Notes: generated by a model not told the origin, from the letters alone. A DNA stretch of 64,000 bases from Armigeres subalbatus (GCF_024139115.2 NC_085141.1:30643242-30707241); one strand, 5' to 3'. Shown: positions 1 through 10,530, counted from the stretch's first letter. Program-made: numbers and translations.

Positions 1-1136
1 AGCCTCTTAAAAGGAGGCTTCCGAGCCTCTTGAAAGGAGGATTTTGAGCCTCTAGAAAAGGAGGATTTTGAGCCTCTTGAAAGGAGGCTTCCAAGCCTCT
101 TGTAAGGCTTCCGAACCTCTTGAAAGAAGGCTTCCGAGCCTCTTGAAAGGACACTTTAGAGCCTCTTAGAGGGAGGCTTTTGAGCCTCTTGAAAGGATGC
201 TTTTGAGTCTCTTGAAAGGGATTTTTGAGCCTCTTGAAAGGAGGCTTCCGAGCCTCTTGAAAGAAGGCTTCCGAGCCTCTTGAAAGGAGTCTTCCGAGCC
301 TCTTGAAAGGACGCTTCCGAGCCTCTTAGAAGGAGGCTTTTGTGCCTCTTGAAAGGATGCTTTCGAGCCTCTTGAAATGAGGCTTCCGAGCCTATTGAAA
401 GGAGGCTTTTGAGCCTCTAGAAAAGGGGGCTTTTGAGCCTCTAGAAAAGAAGTCTTTTGAGCTTCTTGAAAGGGAGGCTTTTGGGCCTCTTAAAAGGGAT
501 TTTTGAGCCTCTTGAAATGAGGCTTCCGATCCTCTTGAAAATAGGCTTCCGAGCTTCTTGGTAAGAGGCTTTTCAGCCACTTGAAAGAAGGCTTCTGAGC
601 CTCTTGAAAAAGGCTTCCGAGCCTCTTGAAAGGAGTCTTCCGAGCCTCTTGAAAGGACGCTTCCGAGCCTCTTAGAAGGAGGCTTTTGAGCCTCTTGAAA
701 GAATGCTTTTGAGCCTCTTGAAATTAGCCTTCCTAGCCTCTTGAAAGGAGCCTTCCTAGCCTCTTGGAAGGAGGCTTCTGAGCCTGGAAAGAGGTTTTTG
801 AGCCTCTTGAGCCTGACTTCTGAGCCTCTTGAAAGTAGGCTTCTGAGCCTCTTCAAAAGAGGCTTCCGAGCCTATTGAAAAGATATTGAAAGGAGGCTTC
901 CGAGCCTCTTGAAAGGAGGCTTTTGAGCCTCTAGAAAAGGAGGCTTTTGAGCCTCTAGAAAAGAAGTCTTTTGAGCTTCTTGAAAGGGAGGCTTCCGAGC
1001 CTCATGAAAGAAGGCTTTTGGGCCTCTTAAAAAGGATTTTTGAGCCTCTTGAAAGGAGGCTTCCGATCCTCTTGAAAGGAGGCTACCGCATCTCTTGAAA
1101 GGAGGTTTCCATGCCTCTTAAAAGGAGGCTTCCGAG
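1..1136 (-). repeat. 23-bp satellite array, first block
   Basis: Degenerate tandem copies of the unit AGCCTCTTGAAAGGAGGCTT followed by CCG (23 bp), reading on this strand as the reverse complement of the array at 44925-49008. Copies differ by substitutions and 1-5 bp indels. Each unit holds a 6-bp perfect dyad, AGCCTC and GAGGCT, around a 7-base loop. The minus-strand frame at 392-856 is a by-product of a unit that lacks stop codons on that strand and is not a gene. Confidence 0.95.
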
Positions 1137-1203
1137 CTGTCGTGTCGCTTTGCCGCCATTTCTCCCACAGGGATGGGCTAAATATCCTACACGTACCTCT
1201 TAA

Positions 1204-1385
1204 GGTCACTCCTGACAGAATCCAAGTTTCAAAGTGCTCGCGTTTTCGGGGGCACACCACTCGATACGGAAGCAACGCAGCAAAGCTGAATCAACAAAAA
1301 TGGCAGTTGTCCGCCGCCTCCGTATCTAGTGGTGTGCCCCCGAAAATGCGAGCACTTTGAAACTTGGATTCTGTCAGGAGTGACC
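1204..1385. mobile_element. Foldback MITE with TTAA duplication, inside the satellite region
   Basis: A near-perfect inverted repeat of about 67 bp per arm begins GGTCACTCCTGACAG and ends with its complement. It is flanked by TTAA at 1200-1203 and 1386-1389. Removing it would restore a satellite-like junction (CCTC-TTAA-AAGAAGG). TTAA duplication is typical of piggyBac-type insertion, but the termini are not the usual piggyBac ends. The inner arm (CACACCACTCGATACGGAAG) recurs in the element near 32391-32535. Confidence 0.75.
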
Positions 1386-1387
1386 TT

Positions 1388-1545
1388 AAAAGAAGGCTTA
1401 CATACCTCTTGAAAGGAGGCAACCTAATCACTTGAAAGGAGGCTTCAGAAGTGCCCAGGAGGCTTCCGAGCCTCTTGTAAGAAGGCCTTCAAGCTGCTTG
1501 GAAGAAGGCTTTCGAGATGCGTAGAAGGATGCTTCTAATCCTCTT
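1388..1545 (-). repeat. 23-bp satellite array, degenerate tail
   Basis: A few poorly conserved units (CCTCTTGAAAGGAGGC and relatives) continue after the foldback element and fade out by about 1545, where the AT-rich subterminal part of the host transposon begins. Confidence 0.8.
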
Positions 1546-1863
1546 GCAACGAAGCAACCGAGCATTAGTGAAAAAAAATCATTTTGTTCATTCGACGTTT
1601 TGCTCGTTCGATCTTTTGTTCCGCAGCCATTTATACATTGTGCTGGTTGTGGAAGGCAGAATTCAATTGGGATTTATTGATCACATTGCATATTATATAC
1701 AATATAAATTTTTGAAATAAAAATACACAATTATCAAAACTATATCAATGAGTTTTGATTGGAATTGTAATACGTCCGCCATTACGCATTTTTGTCCGAG
1801 GTACCCCCTAGGGCCAGCGAAGGTACCCCCAGGGGTACATGTACCCCAGGTTGAGAACCGCTG

Positions 1864-2255
1864 CAAAGGATTTCGTTTTCTGAATCAGAACACGAACAGG
1901 GTCGTCATCAGCCGTGACGCACGGTTCGTTGAACCGAACAACGGTTCGGAACAACGCGCAGCAATAGACAAGTGGAAAGGATCTGAAGAGCAGTGTTGGT
2001 ACAAACTTAAATTCTCAAATTTCATCCACGATTCAAACCAAGCACGAGGCAAACCGCACCCGACTCATGGCCCAAAGAATCGTCCATGATTCGACTAGCG
2101 ATTTGCATTCGTTAAATTCTTCAGAATAATTTTCTTTGTTTGACATAATGGATATCAAATCCATACGTAAACATAAAATACGCTTCGATTGAGCGAAACG
2201 ATCCGATTCTGCGTGAAAAACTCATGCACAATGCTCTCCATGCAGAATCGATATA
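1864..2255. other. Intergenic sequence without a recognised feature
   Basis: Mixed-composition sequence. Short open frames run across it, but none has a recognisable domain. It contains a small local dyad around GGTTCGTTGAACCGAAC near 1923. Confidence 0.5.
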
Positions 2256-2650
2256 CTTACCTTCTTAAATACTTATCAACCCTTTTTCGAGCTTACTTAT
2301 CCTCTTTTCTTACTTACTAACTTATTTACATACTTACATACCTTTTTACTAACATTTACTACTACTAGCTTACTAACATTTACTACTAATTTTCTTACTT
2401 ATAAGCCTTTTTCTTATTTACTTACCATCTTTTAATTTAACTTGCCGTTTTCTTACTTACTTATGCTCTTTCTTACTTGCCTTCTTTCTTACTGACTTAT
2501 CCACTTACTTACTTACTTCCTTATCTACTCCCTTACTTACTTAGTAATTTGCTTACTTAGTTTCTTACTTACTGACTTACTTAATTTATAACATATCTAC
2601 TTACTGACATACTTACTTAGCCTCTTTCTTATTTTCTAACTTAAGATCAT
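2256..2650. repeat. Degenerate (TTAC)n microsatellite
   Basis: Nearly 400 bp made of TTACTTACT-like tetramers with many substitutions and interspersed CTTTTT blocks. No coding potential. Confidence 0.9.
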
Positions 2651-4706
2651 ATAATTTCCTGATCCGGATGCCTACATCTCGATAATCATATGGATTGGAG
2701 TACCAAAACTTCCACTGTTTGAAAGGATTTCTGAAATGTCAATAAGTCGATTACTATCACACTATGGCTTATAAACACGGCAGAGCAAAAATTTCCGCTA
2801 ATTGAATTGAATGGCTGCCATCGCATCGGGGTGATATCGCCGGCCGCCTTCAGCGCGACCAAACGCCTTCCCGCTGCGACAGCGAACCAAACAAACGATG
2901 TTTTCCTTTCAATTATTATTAAACATGTCGTCGATTGTGTTTATTAATACACATTCGCGGGGTCGGGTTTACGGTGCCACATCCGACAAAAATGATAGTG
3001 AAACCACCGTGATTGCCCACAGCTCAAGCTCGTTTGTTTAAGCACTTTATGGGTTCAAATCCACTCGTTGGTCGTAGGTGTGTAATTAAATGATCATATT
3101 TAACCGAAAACAATATAATAAACATATTTTGGACTACGATCCTTTCCTACGAATGGTATGACCATGACGATGCAATATCCGTTGTATGCAGAATACATGA
3201 GTAGAGCTTGGAAACGGCTTTAGCTCCGTGTTTATTATTTATTTGCTTTATATGGGCATATCAAATGTAATATGTATGGCGAGAAGACGTATGTACCGGA
3301 GGGCAACTTATCGTTTTTTTTTATGAATTTCATGAAAACCACTTGCCAATACTGAATTGGTGTAGACGTCACTTTACCAGATTATCACATAAACATTTTG
3401 AAACCTGTTAATGATCAATAAAAATGGAATTTTTATTGATCAGTAAAACTTATATTAACTGGGAGGTTTAAGTATGGATCATTACGTTAATGTCTATTCC
3501 TTATGTGTGGAAAAAAATATAATAAGTCTTTTGAAATTCATTCTGGGATTCAGGACAGATCAGGACAGGCTATTGTTAAATTCATATGCGTGAGATAGTT
3601 TCATCAATGAGATCTTCTTAATTTCCACAGAAAATTCTACGGATTTATTTTAAACAATATTTCCACAAACATTGTCACATACTGTACTTCTCTTCAACAT
3701 TCATTCCTACAAACAAAATCTCCTACTATCAATCGGTCGAAAGTTACCACTAACGTTCCAAAAGGTCATAATATGCCATTCTGGCAAACATAAACATTGC
3801 CAAATATGGACGCAATTTTTTTTATTAGCGATCCCAATTAGCGAACGTAATGTTTTCTTCAGCCATCGTCGATCTACCGCTGCGTTCAATATAACGATTC
3901 GGTGTTGCTGTCACATTGTTGAATTATGTCATCCGAAAAAAAATGCAATCGTGATTTTTTGGCAATGAGTATTAAGTCATCGAAGTGATAGGGCACCTAA
4001 AAGCAAAGGATATTACATTTTGACAGATTGTATAAGTTGGAACAGCGTTTTTCAATATTTTCTTGAGTGATAAATTCTTTCTAACTTCTACTTTGTTTGC
4101 TACATCCTGCACTATAGTATTTTTCCACAAAGCTCTCCTAATAAGGCAAATTAAAGGCTATCTTATAATATAGTTTGATAATCGTAGATTTGTCGAAAGT
4201 TCTGGCGGGACCATCCATTGATTATTATTGGAGCACCACTTGGTGCAAGAACGCTGCCTTTGAAAATAATAGCGTGCACGCGACGAGTATAGTCCTACAC
4301 CTCTGGCTCCGCAAGTGAATAGCAGGCGGTGAAATCAATAATCATACAAACTCATGGTGCTATGAAGATTATATTCCTGTGTGAAGCAATTTAATAGTTG
4401 TTTGCTCAATTCTCTGAGTGCATTCAATTTGAGCTCGCCTCTCTTCACGCTAAAGCTTATAAACACACAATTGGCTTTCATTCACTCAAAACGCGTCATT
4501 CCTGGTACGAAACGAAAGTTTAGCATGTAGAAATAACATTCAATGGGACCTTGCGTGGAATAAATGTTAGAATATTTCATCATTAAAATGGAACGTACTC
4601 GACATCCTATATTAAATTGAGGATCTCCAGACTGTAGCATATACTTAAATTGCTTATCTTTATGATCAAAGTTTTTTACTGGGTTGGTTCTAATTGAGGA
4701 TATATA
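2651..4706. other. No gene recognised; apparently low-copy sequence
   Basis: About 2 kb without tandem repeats or transposon ends that I can see. The longest open frame (3672-3968, 98 codons) has no recognisable domain and is AT-rich, so I do not call it. A GC-richer patch at 2820-3000 could be conserved non-coding DNA, but nothing in the sequence proves it. Confidence 0.5.
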
Positions 4707-5213
4707 GGGGAGACTGGGGAGACTTGATCCCCGTTCCTTTTATCCGATATATCACAGTCTAAAATAAATAAACATACGCGATTTCCATACAGACTATATG
4801 TATTTAACTTTACTGATGTATGACGTTCCTTAAAATAATTGTTATTATTGATACACAATCAATTTTTTGGAGTTTTGTCAAAAACTTTTAAAATATTCGG
4901 AGGAAAGTGATCCCTCTCCAAGAACTTGCTTTGGTAAAATTAGAAAGGTGCCCTCAGATTTAAAAAACATATTTTTCCTTCAAAATACGCGGAATTTTCT
5001 AATCGCATGACATGAACGATTTTTGTTATTGAATACGACAGCACACTTTCAAATATTTGGGGGATTTGATTCCCCTTCTATTATATTTGCCAACCCTTCA
5101 TCAAATCTGTCAAATCTACAAAAAATTAGAAGCCTGAGAACAGATTTATATTTTTTTTAAATTTTTTCTCCAAATTTTTGTATGAGTGACTAATGGGGGA
5201 TCAAGTGTCCCCA
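4707..5213. mobile_element. MITE with TA duplication and GGGGAGACTTGATCCCC-type ends
   Basis: The left end reads GGGGAGACTGGGGAGACTTG and the right end is the inverted GATCAAGTGTCCCCA, flanked by TA at 4705-4706 and 5214-5215. The motif pair ACTTGATCCCC / GGGGATCAAGT gives the inverted repeat. The interior is AT-rich and non-coding. A related end (GATCAAGTCTCCCCGGGGAT) appears alone near 8936-8965. Confidence 0.65.
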
Positions 5214-5222
5214 TAGTTTGTA

Positions 5223-5341
5223 GGACAAAAGGTCGAAGGTCAAAAGGTCGAAGGACAAAAGGTCGAGAGGATAAAAGGTCGAAGGGTCAAAAGGTCGAAA
5301 ATAAAAAACTGCTTCAAAAGGTCGAAGGACAAAAGGTCAAA
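5223..5341 (+). repeat. 15-bp tandem repeat (ACAAAAGGTCGAAGG), left array
   Basis: Roughly seven copies of ACAAAAGGTCGAAGG / TCAAAAGGTCGAAGG lie at the left border of the polypyrimidine tract. The same repeat in inverse orientation closes the tract at 6763-6870. Confidence 0.9.
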
Positions 5342-5349
5342 ATGAAGAA

Positions 5350-6762
5350 AGACTCTTCTTTTTTCTTCCTTCTTTATTATTTTGTCTCCCTTTTAACCTC
5401 TATTTTCTTTCTTCTTTCTTTTTCCTTCTTCCTTCATACTTGATATGCTTCTTTCCTTCCATTCTTCTTCCTTCTTCCTTCTTTTTTACTTCTTTCTTCC
5501 TTACATATTTCATCTTCCTTATTTCTAACTTCTTTCTTTCTTTTTTCAGTTTTTCAGGAAACAGTTTTTCTTCCTTCTTACTTTCTTCACTCTTTTTGGC
5601 TTCTTTCTTCCTTCTTTCTTCGTTCTTCCTTCTTTTTTCCTTTTTTCTTCCTCCCTTCTTTTTTCCTTCTTTCTTCCTTTTTACTTCCTTATTTCTCCCT
5701 CCTTTGTTTTTTATTTCCCCCATCTTTCTTTCGTCCTTCTCTGTTACTTGCTTTTTCTGTCTACCTTATTTTTTTGTTTCCTTGTGTCTTTCTTCCTTCT
5801 TCTACTTTCCTTCTAACTTCTTACATTCCAACTTCCTTCTTCCTTCTTTTTTCTTCTTCCTTTCTTCCGCCTTTTTTATTTTTGTTTCTTTTTTCTTTCT
5901 ACCTTCTTTCTTACTTATTTCTTTCTTCCGTCTTTCTTCATTCTTGTTTCCTCCGTTTTTCCTTCTTCTTTTTTCCTTATTTTTTCCTCTTTTCTTCCTT
6001 CTTTCTTCTTTCTTTCTTCTCTCTTTCTTCATTCTTTCTCTCTTCTTTCTTTCTTTCTTTCTTTCTTTCTTCTTATTTTCTTTCTTTCTGCTTGTTTTTT
6101 TATTTCTTCCTTCTTTTTCCCTTCTTCAATCATTTATTCTTTTTGCTTCTCTCTTCCTTGTTTCTTCTTTCATCCTTCTTCATCCCTTTTTTTCTCCTTC
6201 TATTATTCCTTCTTTCTTTCTTCCTTTTTTCCTTTTTTCTTCCTTCTTTCTTACTTAATTCTTTCCTATTTTTCCATTCCTGTTAATTGCTTCTTTCTTT
6301 TTTTGCATCCTTGTGTCTTCTCTCCTTCTTCATTCTTCCTTCGTCCTTCTTTTTTCCTTCTTCCATCTTCCTTCTTCTTTCGTTCTTTTTTGTTCTCTTT
6401 TCTTCCTCTGTTCTTCTTTTTCCTTTTTTACCGTATATTTTCCCTGCCTCTTTCTTTCTATATTTTCACTTCTCATTTTTATCACTCCTTATATCACTTT
6501 TCTCACTTGTCACCTTCTACTTCTCATTTCTTCATTTTTACTTTTCACTACCCACTTCTCACTTCTCACTCACTACTCACTGTTCACTTCTCACTTCTCA
6601 CTTTTCACTTCTCACTATTCACTATTCACTTCTCACTTCTCACTACTCACTTCTCACTTCTCATTTCTCACTTATCAATTCTCACTTCTCATTTTTCACT
6701 TCTCATTTACCTATGCTCATTACTCTTTTCTTACGTCTCTTTTTTCACTACTCATTCCTTGT
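5350..6762. repeat. 1.4-kb polypyrimidine (CTT/TTCC) tract
   Basis: Almost pure pyrimidine on the + strand. It is TTCCTTC/TTTCTTCC-rich up to about 6440 and then turns into a TCACTTCTCACTTCTCA array (about 6470-6720). Several overlapping frames of 150-270 codons in all phases are composition artefacts rich in F, S and L, or K, R and E on the other strand. A tract of this length can form triplex DNA in principle, which is inference from composition only. Confidence 0.9.
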
Positions 6763-6870
6763 CTTTTTGTCCTTTCGACCTTTTGACCTTCGACGTTATG
6801 ACACAAATTCGACCTTTTGACCCTTCGACCTTTTGACCCTTCGACCTTTTGTCCTTTCGACCTTTTGACA
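6763..6870 (-). repeat. 15-bp tandem repeat, right array (inverted)
   Basis: Copies of CCTTCGACCTTTTGTCC / CCCTTCGACCTTTTGA, the reverse complement of the array at 5223-5341. The two arrays form an inverted-repeat frame around the polypyrimidine tract. Confidence 0.9.
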
Positions 6871-7139
6871 CAGATTCGTCCCCATATTGAGGCAATAACT
6901 TCAAACTTGAACTTTGATGGAATGTTGACATTTTCATTAGTACAGATCATTAAGCATATTTATGGCTTGGTGCTGTGAAAAAACGAAAGCGTTTGGTTAT
7001 TGTTATGAAAAGTTATTTAAATTTTGAGTGCCCAATAAAAAAATCTTTAGGAAGGTAAAAACATACAAATCACCCTGCAGAATAAATAAGGTTGTCAATC
7101 TGAAAAATAACTCACCACATGAAGGTCATTTGTCTAGAG
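6871..7139. other. Short spacer, no feature recognised
   Basis: AT-rich sequence between the polypyrimidine block and the hAT-like element. No coding or repeat structure is evident except the last 8 bp (GTCTAGAG), which are the target duplication of the next element. Confidence 0.5.
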
Positions 7140-7409
7140 CAGTGATCCCCAAAGTGCGGCCCGCGGGCCGCATGCGGCCCTCCAAGCCTTTTCCTGCGGC
7201 CCGCGAAGGTTTTCTGAGAGTACACTACATATGCCCCATTCATAAGCATTAGATGACAGGAAAAGCTTTTCATCTTTTCCAGTATCTCGATGTAGTGATG
7301 AACCTATCAATTTCAAATCACTATGATGTTGTAGCACGATTTATATGTCGTTAACAGTTGTATCATTGTAATTCATGAATTTCATTACTTCATACATAAA
7401 TGATAAGTA

Positions 7410-7542
7410 GGGTAACTTTACCAGTTTTGGCCATGTTCCTAATTTGGCCGATATTTTTTGATCGATATTTTTTGAAAAAATATGCATTTTTTAGGGTTGG
7501 CCAAATTAGGCACTCAGGTGGCCAAAACCGGTACACTTCCAC
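7410..7542. mobile_element. Nested 133-bp MITE with TA duplication (GGGTAACTTTACC type)
   Basis: The left end GGGTAACTTTACCAGTTTTG matches the inverted right end (CCAAAACCGGTACACTTCCAC) imperfectly but along its full length. TA dinucleotides flank it at 7408-7409 and 7543-7544. A second internal pair, TTTGGCC / GGCCAAA, extends the dyad. Confidence 0.6.
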
Positions 7543-7548
7543 TAGGCC

Positions 7549-7745
7549 GACTTATCTGCTTTTGTAAACAAAGATTCAAACGACGATTCGACCTTGACAA
7601 ATCTGATAGCTCTCCCACGCACACCAACACCATCAACAGGTAGCGGAAACCTTCACCTACCTATTGATGGTGTTTGTATGCGTGAGAGAGCTATCAGATT
7701 CGTCAAATCGTCGTTTGAATCTTTGTTTACAAAAGCAGATAAGTC
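7549..7745. repeat. Foldback, arms of about 90 bp
   Basis: The left arm begins GACTTATCTGCTTTTGTAAA and the right arm is its complement ending AGCAGATAAGTC. The arms also share a segment containing AGCTATCAGATT and ATGGTGTT. They differ by only a few substitutions and enclose a loop of about 20 bases, so a transcript would form a long hairpin. Confidence 0.85.
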
Positions 7746-7989
7746 GTTTTGAAAATTTTGTTCTGAAATATTCTTCGATGTTATCGCCCGGGGTTATGAT
7801 AATGGCAAAATTGACATTTAATCGCAGATTTAAAGGAACTCAAGATTAAACTACAGGTAAAAGTAATGTTGTCATACACTGCTCCGTGATGAGAATGCTT
7901 TTATTTTCCACAACAAGTTTGATTATCGAGAAATTGAACTGAAATTTGGTGGATTATTACCTCCAGAAACTATTTTGACTATCAACAGG

Positions 7990-8370
7990 GAATTCTGATC
8001 AAAATACCATTCGAAATCCTTTCAGAATCGCAAACAGATTCTGTTCAGAACCTTCAATCGGTCTCTGTTCAAAATCTCAAACATCCCAAACGGACTGTAT
8101 TTGAAATTTCAATCATATTCCGACAAAAATTCTGCCCCGAATCTCGACCAGAATTCTGTTCAGAATCGCGAATGAATTGTCTTGAAAATTCCAAACAGAT
8201 TCTGTTTAAAATTCTGATTGGATTCTGTTCAGATTACCAAACGAATTCTTAAGAATCTCAAACGTATTCTGTTTAGAATCTTAAACGGATTCTGTAAGAA
8301 TTCCAGATGGATTCTGTTTAGAATCTGGAACGATTTTTTCTCAGAATCTCGGATGCTGCTCATAATCCCA
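7990..8370 (+). repeat. Degenerate minisatellite of the GATTCTGTTCAGAATC type
   Basis: Loose tandem repetition of GGATTCTGTTCAGAATC and CTCAAA-type linkers, with unit length near 30 bp and much drift. The core is itself close to palindromic (GATTCTG..CAGAATC). Confidence 0.75.
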
Positions 8371-8877
8371 AAAGTGATTTTTTAAAGGACTCCTCCGTTA
8401 TTTGCTACGAAAAGTTATAGTGATCAATCAACATCGAGCATGAAAAACATAAGATCAAAATTAAAGAATCGGTTCCCACATGATCATTTGGGAAAACAGC
8501 ATAGAATATTTTCTGCCAACTGAGCCGAAAAGATGCTATGGCAAAAAAAGAATTTCTTATGACAAGGCTGCTATTGCAGAAATGGTATGTACTATAGACT
8601 AAAAGCTACGACGATAAAATCTGTAGAATGAAATGTCGTTACAAATACATATACAAATACATATAGACCAGTAGGACAGAAAGTTAATTAAATATTTGTA
8701 ACGGCCTAATAATAGGGATAAGGAAAAAACACAGGAATAAAACATTTGGTTCAAATATTCAATATTCTGAAACAAACTGAAAAACAAATCTTGTATATAT
8801 ACTGCGGCCCGCTTCAACAGCTCAAAACTTCTGTGCGGCCCTTGATAGTAAGCATGCTGGGGATCACTGGTCTAGAG

Positions 8878-9164
8878 GAACTATACTAAAAATACGCTAG
8901 AACAAAACTACTTTAGTTCTCTATAAACCAGGAGGTGATCAAGTCTCCCCGGGGATCAAGTCTGTATCAGCCTGTCTGTATCGTTTGTAGCAATGTGACT
9001 CAATATTAGGAGTTCTTTATAATAAAACAACTGAAAATTATATTTGATTATAGATACGCATTGCAACCAGAACAATGTCTTCAATGTCTCGTACTTGGCT
9101 CTACTAAGAGCTAGAGAAAGAAAAGAACAATTCACATACTCTATGGATGATAAGGTGCCTATAA
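8878..9164. other. Spacer with a solitary MITE end
   Basis: Contains GATCAAGTCTCCCCGGGGAT near 8936, related to the ends of the 4707-5213 MITE. Otherwise it is AT-rich and non-coding. Confidence 0.5.
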
Positions 9165-9430
9165 TAGGACATACGAGGGGTCTCCAGTTAGGCTTGCGAG
9201 CAAAGGCGTAGGATTGCCAATCTGAAGATGGTGATTTCGATTGCCGCTCCGGACTAGGATGTTTTCGGGCGGGAAACATTCTCGACTCTGTGGGCATAGT
9301 GTATCCATTCTACTTACCACACAAGATTGCATGACTAATGGCGGCATAGAAAAGCTTTCAATTCATAATTGTGGAATTGCTAATAGAACAGTAAGTTGAA
9401 AAGCAGACCAAGTTCCAGGTGGGTAAGTGG
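9165..9430 (+). mobile_element. Feilai-like tRNA-derived SINE, diverged
   Basis: A tRNA-like head is visible: a degenerate A box around TTAGGCTTGCGAGCAAAGG and a B box around GATTTCGATTGCC. The body has the order expected of the Aedes Feilai family, namely GGATGTTTTCGGGCGGGAAA, then GGGCATAGTGTATC, then GGCATAGAAAAGCTTTCAAT, then an ATAATTGTGGAATTGCT segment. The typical GAAGAAG tail is not preserved. The match is from memory of the family, not from a search. Confidence 0.75.
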
Positions 9431-9506
9431 AATAAGTTAAGAAAATTAACAAGAGCAAAATAAAAAATTATAACATGCTATAACATGATTCACAATCAAA
9501 AGTTTT

Positions 9507-9576
9507 TCCTAAATCCCAGAAACTGATAATAGGGCTCCTCAGGTTTATTGATGAGCGCTGATCAGTTTTAGGTAAC
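9507..9576 (+). repeat. Direct repeat, copy 1 (about 70 bp)
   Basis: Shares with 10564-10634 the ordered blocks TCCTAAATCC, AGAAACTGATAATAG, CTCAGG and ATTGATGAGC. The two copies bracket about 1 kb that contains the tRNA-like SINE and a tandem repeat, which suggests a local duplication or an insertion with flanking homology. Confidence 0.75.
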
Positions 9577-9849
9577 GAGTTAAACATAAAAGTATTGCAA
9601 ATTTCTGCTGAAACGCGAATTGCAAATATCTTGCAGGAAGTTTGCAACCAAAATGCAAACAGTGAGCTATCAACTTTTTGATAGCTTGACGACCGACTGG
9701 CAAATAGCTTACACAACCTCACTTGATCAGTACAGTTGCTGATGAAGAATGTGTATAGCCGCCAGACATTCTAAATACTCACGTTCCTCTAATGTGGACA
9801 TGCGATTGCGAGTGATTTAACTATGCGTCCAATTTGGGAATCTTGAGCT

Positions 9850-10015
9850 TGTTCAGTAGCCGCTAGGTTGCGAAGGCCGGCGGAGGTCCCTTATAGCTTA
9901 GTTGGTTAAAGCACCAGTCTAGCGTACTGTAGGGTCATGGGTTCGAGTCCCATCAAAGGGAAAGTGGTTACCTCCAATACATTTTCCAAATCAATATCTT
10001 CCACATAACGTACAT
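9850..10015 (+). mobile_element. tRNA-like SINE, family 2, copy 1
   Basis: Shares a leader (GTTCAGTAGCCGCTAGGTTG), a tRNA-like core and a tail (AGTGGTTACCTCCAATACAT) with the copies near 21650-21850 and 58310-58500. The core at 9887-9961 keeps an almost complete cloverleaf. The family is not one I can name with confidence. Confidence 0.8.
9887..9961 (+). tRNA. tRNA-like head of the SINE (pseudo-tRNA)
   Basis: This 75-nt segment folds as a tRNA: an acceptor stem TCCCTT/AAGGGA, a D arm GCTT..AAGC, an anticodon stem CAGT/ACTG around the loop CTAGCGT (anticodon position AGC), and a T arm ATGGG-TTCGAGT-CCCAT. It lies inside a dispersed repeat present three times in the window and lacks an independent tRNA context, so I read it as the SINE promoter module and not as a working tRNA gene. 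Confidence 0.6.
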
Positions 10016-10039
10016 ATTCACATATGAGTTGTCATAACA

Positions 10040-10530
10040 ATAAACATTTTCCATAAATAGAGAATATGTGTACCAAATCTGGCTGGAATTGCTCCTGGGG
10101 GTTGGGAGTTAAACTGAATTGCTCGTTTTCTAAAGACAACTCCTCCCCCTATATCCTCCCCTTTTCTCAATGACCATTCCACCCCCTTTGCTATCTTTGT
10201 TATCCTTAGGATAGAGAATGTGCGTACCAAATTTGATTCAAATCGGTCCAGGGGTTCATAATATACACTGAATTGCCCGTTTCTACACAATAACCCTCTC
10301 TCCAGACCCCTCCCCCTTTCCCAAATTACACTCCCATATGATCGTCTCCTCTTAGTGAATATGTGTACAAAATTTGTTCGTTTTCTAAATAAAAGCCCTC
10401 CCACTTTTCCAAATGATCATCTCACCACCTTTGTTAACTTCCCCTGAGGATAGAGAACGTGTGTACCAAATTTGGTTGAAATCGATCTAGTGGTTCAGAC
10501 GTAGTTAGGGAACATACATACATTGGTTTT
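10040..10530 (-). repeat. Degenerate tandem repeat, period about 148 bp
   Basis: About three and a half units, each with GAGAATRTGTGTACCAAAT, a CAGGGGTTCA-type block and a CCTCCCCCTTTCCCAAAT-type block. The last unit is followed by GGAACATACATACATTGG, which resembles the border of a dispersed element. The frame at 10018-10404 on the minus strand follows the repeat and is not called as a gene. Confidence 0.75.

Larger units (their letters stand above)
1..1863 (-). mobile_element. hAT-like non-autonomous element, right part only (satellite-bearing family)
   Basis: The sequence ending at 1863 (GTTGAGAACCGCTG) is the reverse complement of a hAT-type terminus (CAGCGGTTCTCAAC). It is preceded by the 16-bp palindrome GGGGTACATGTACCCC (1832-1847) and by AT-rich sequence that matches, in reverse complement, the left end of the complete element at 44491-49278. 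The interior is the same 23-bp satellite. The other terminus lies beyond the window start, so the target duplication cannot be checked; the 8 bp after the end are CAAAGGAT. I see no transposase frame, so it would have to be mobilised in trans. Confidence 0.75.
7140..8869. mobile_element. Non-autonomous hAT-like element with perfect 8-bp target duplication
   Basis: It begins CAGTGATCCCCAAAGTGCGG and ends GGGGATCACTG, giving a 12-bp perfect terminal inverted repeat (CAGTGATCCCCA). It is flanked by identical 8-bp copies of GTCTAGAG (7132-7139 and 8870-8877), the diagnostic target size for hAT elements. Subterminal GCGGCCC motifs occur at both ends. The 1730-bp interior has no transposase frame and holds a nested MITE (7410-7542), a foldback (7549-7745) and a degenerate minisatellite (7990-8370). 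Confidence 0.9.

Noticed and set aside
1748..2089. A 113-codon protein-coding gene
   Set aside because: Its first third is the terminus of the hAT-like element, and the rest shows no domain.
5186..6836. Long F/S/L-rich and K/R/E-rich frames as membrane or charged proteins
   Set aside because: They exist in several overlapping phases on both strands of a polypyrimidine tract, so composition alone explains them.
9887..9961. A functional tRNA-Ala gene
   Set aside because: The sequence lies inside a dispersed SINE family with shared leader and tail in three copies; two of them have decayed tRNA regions.
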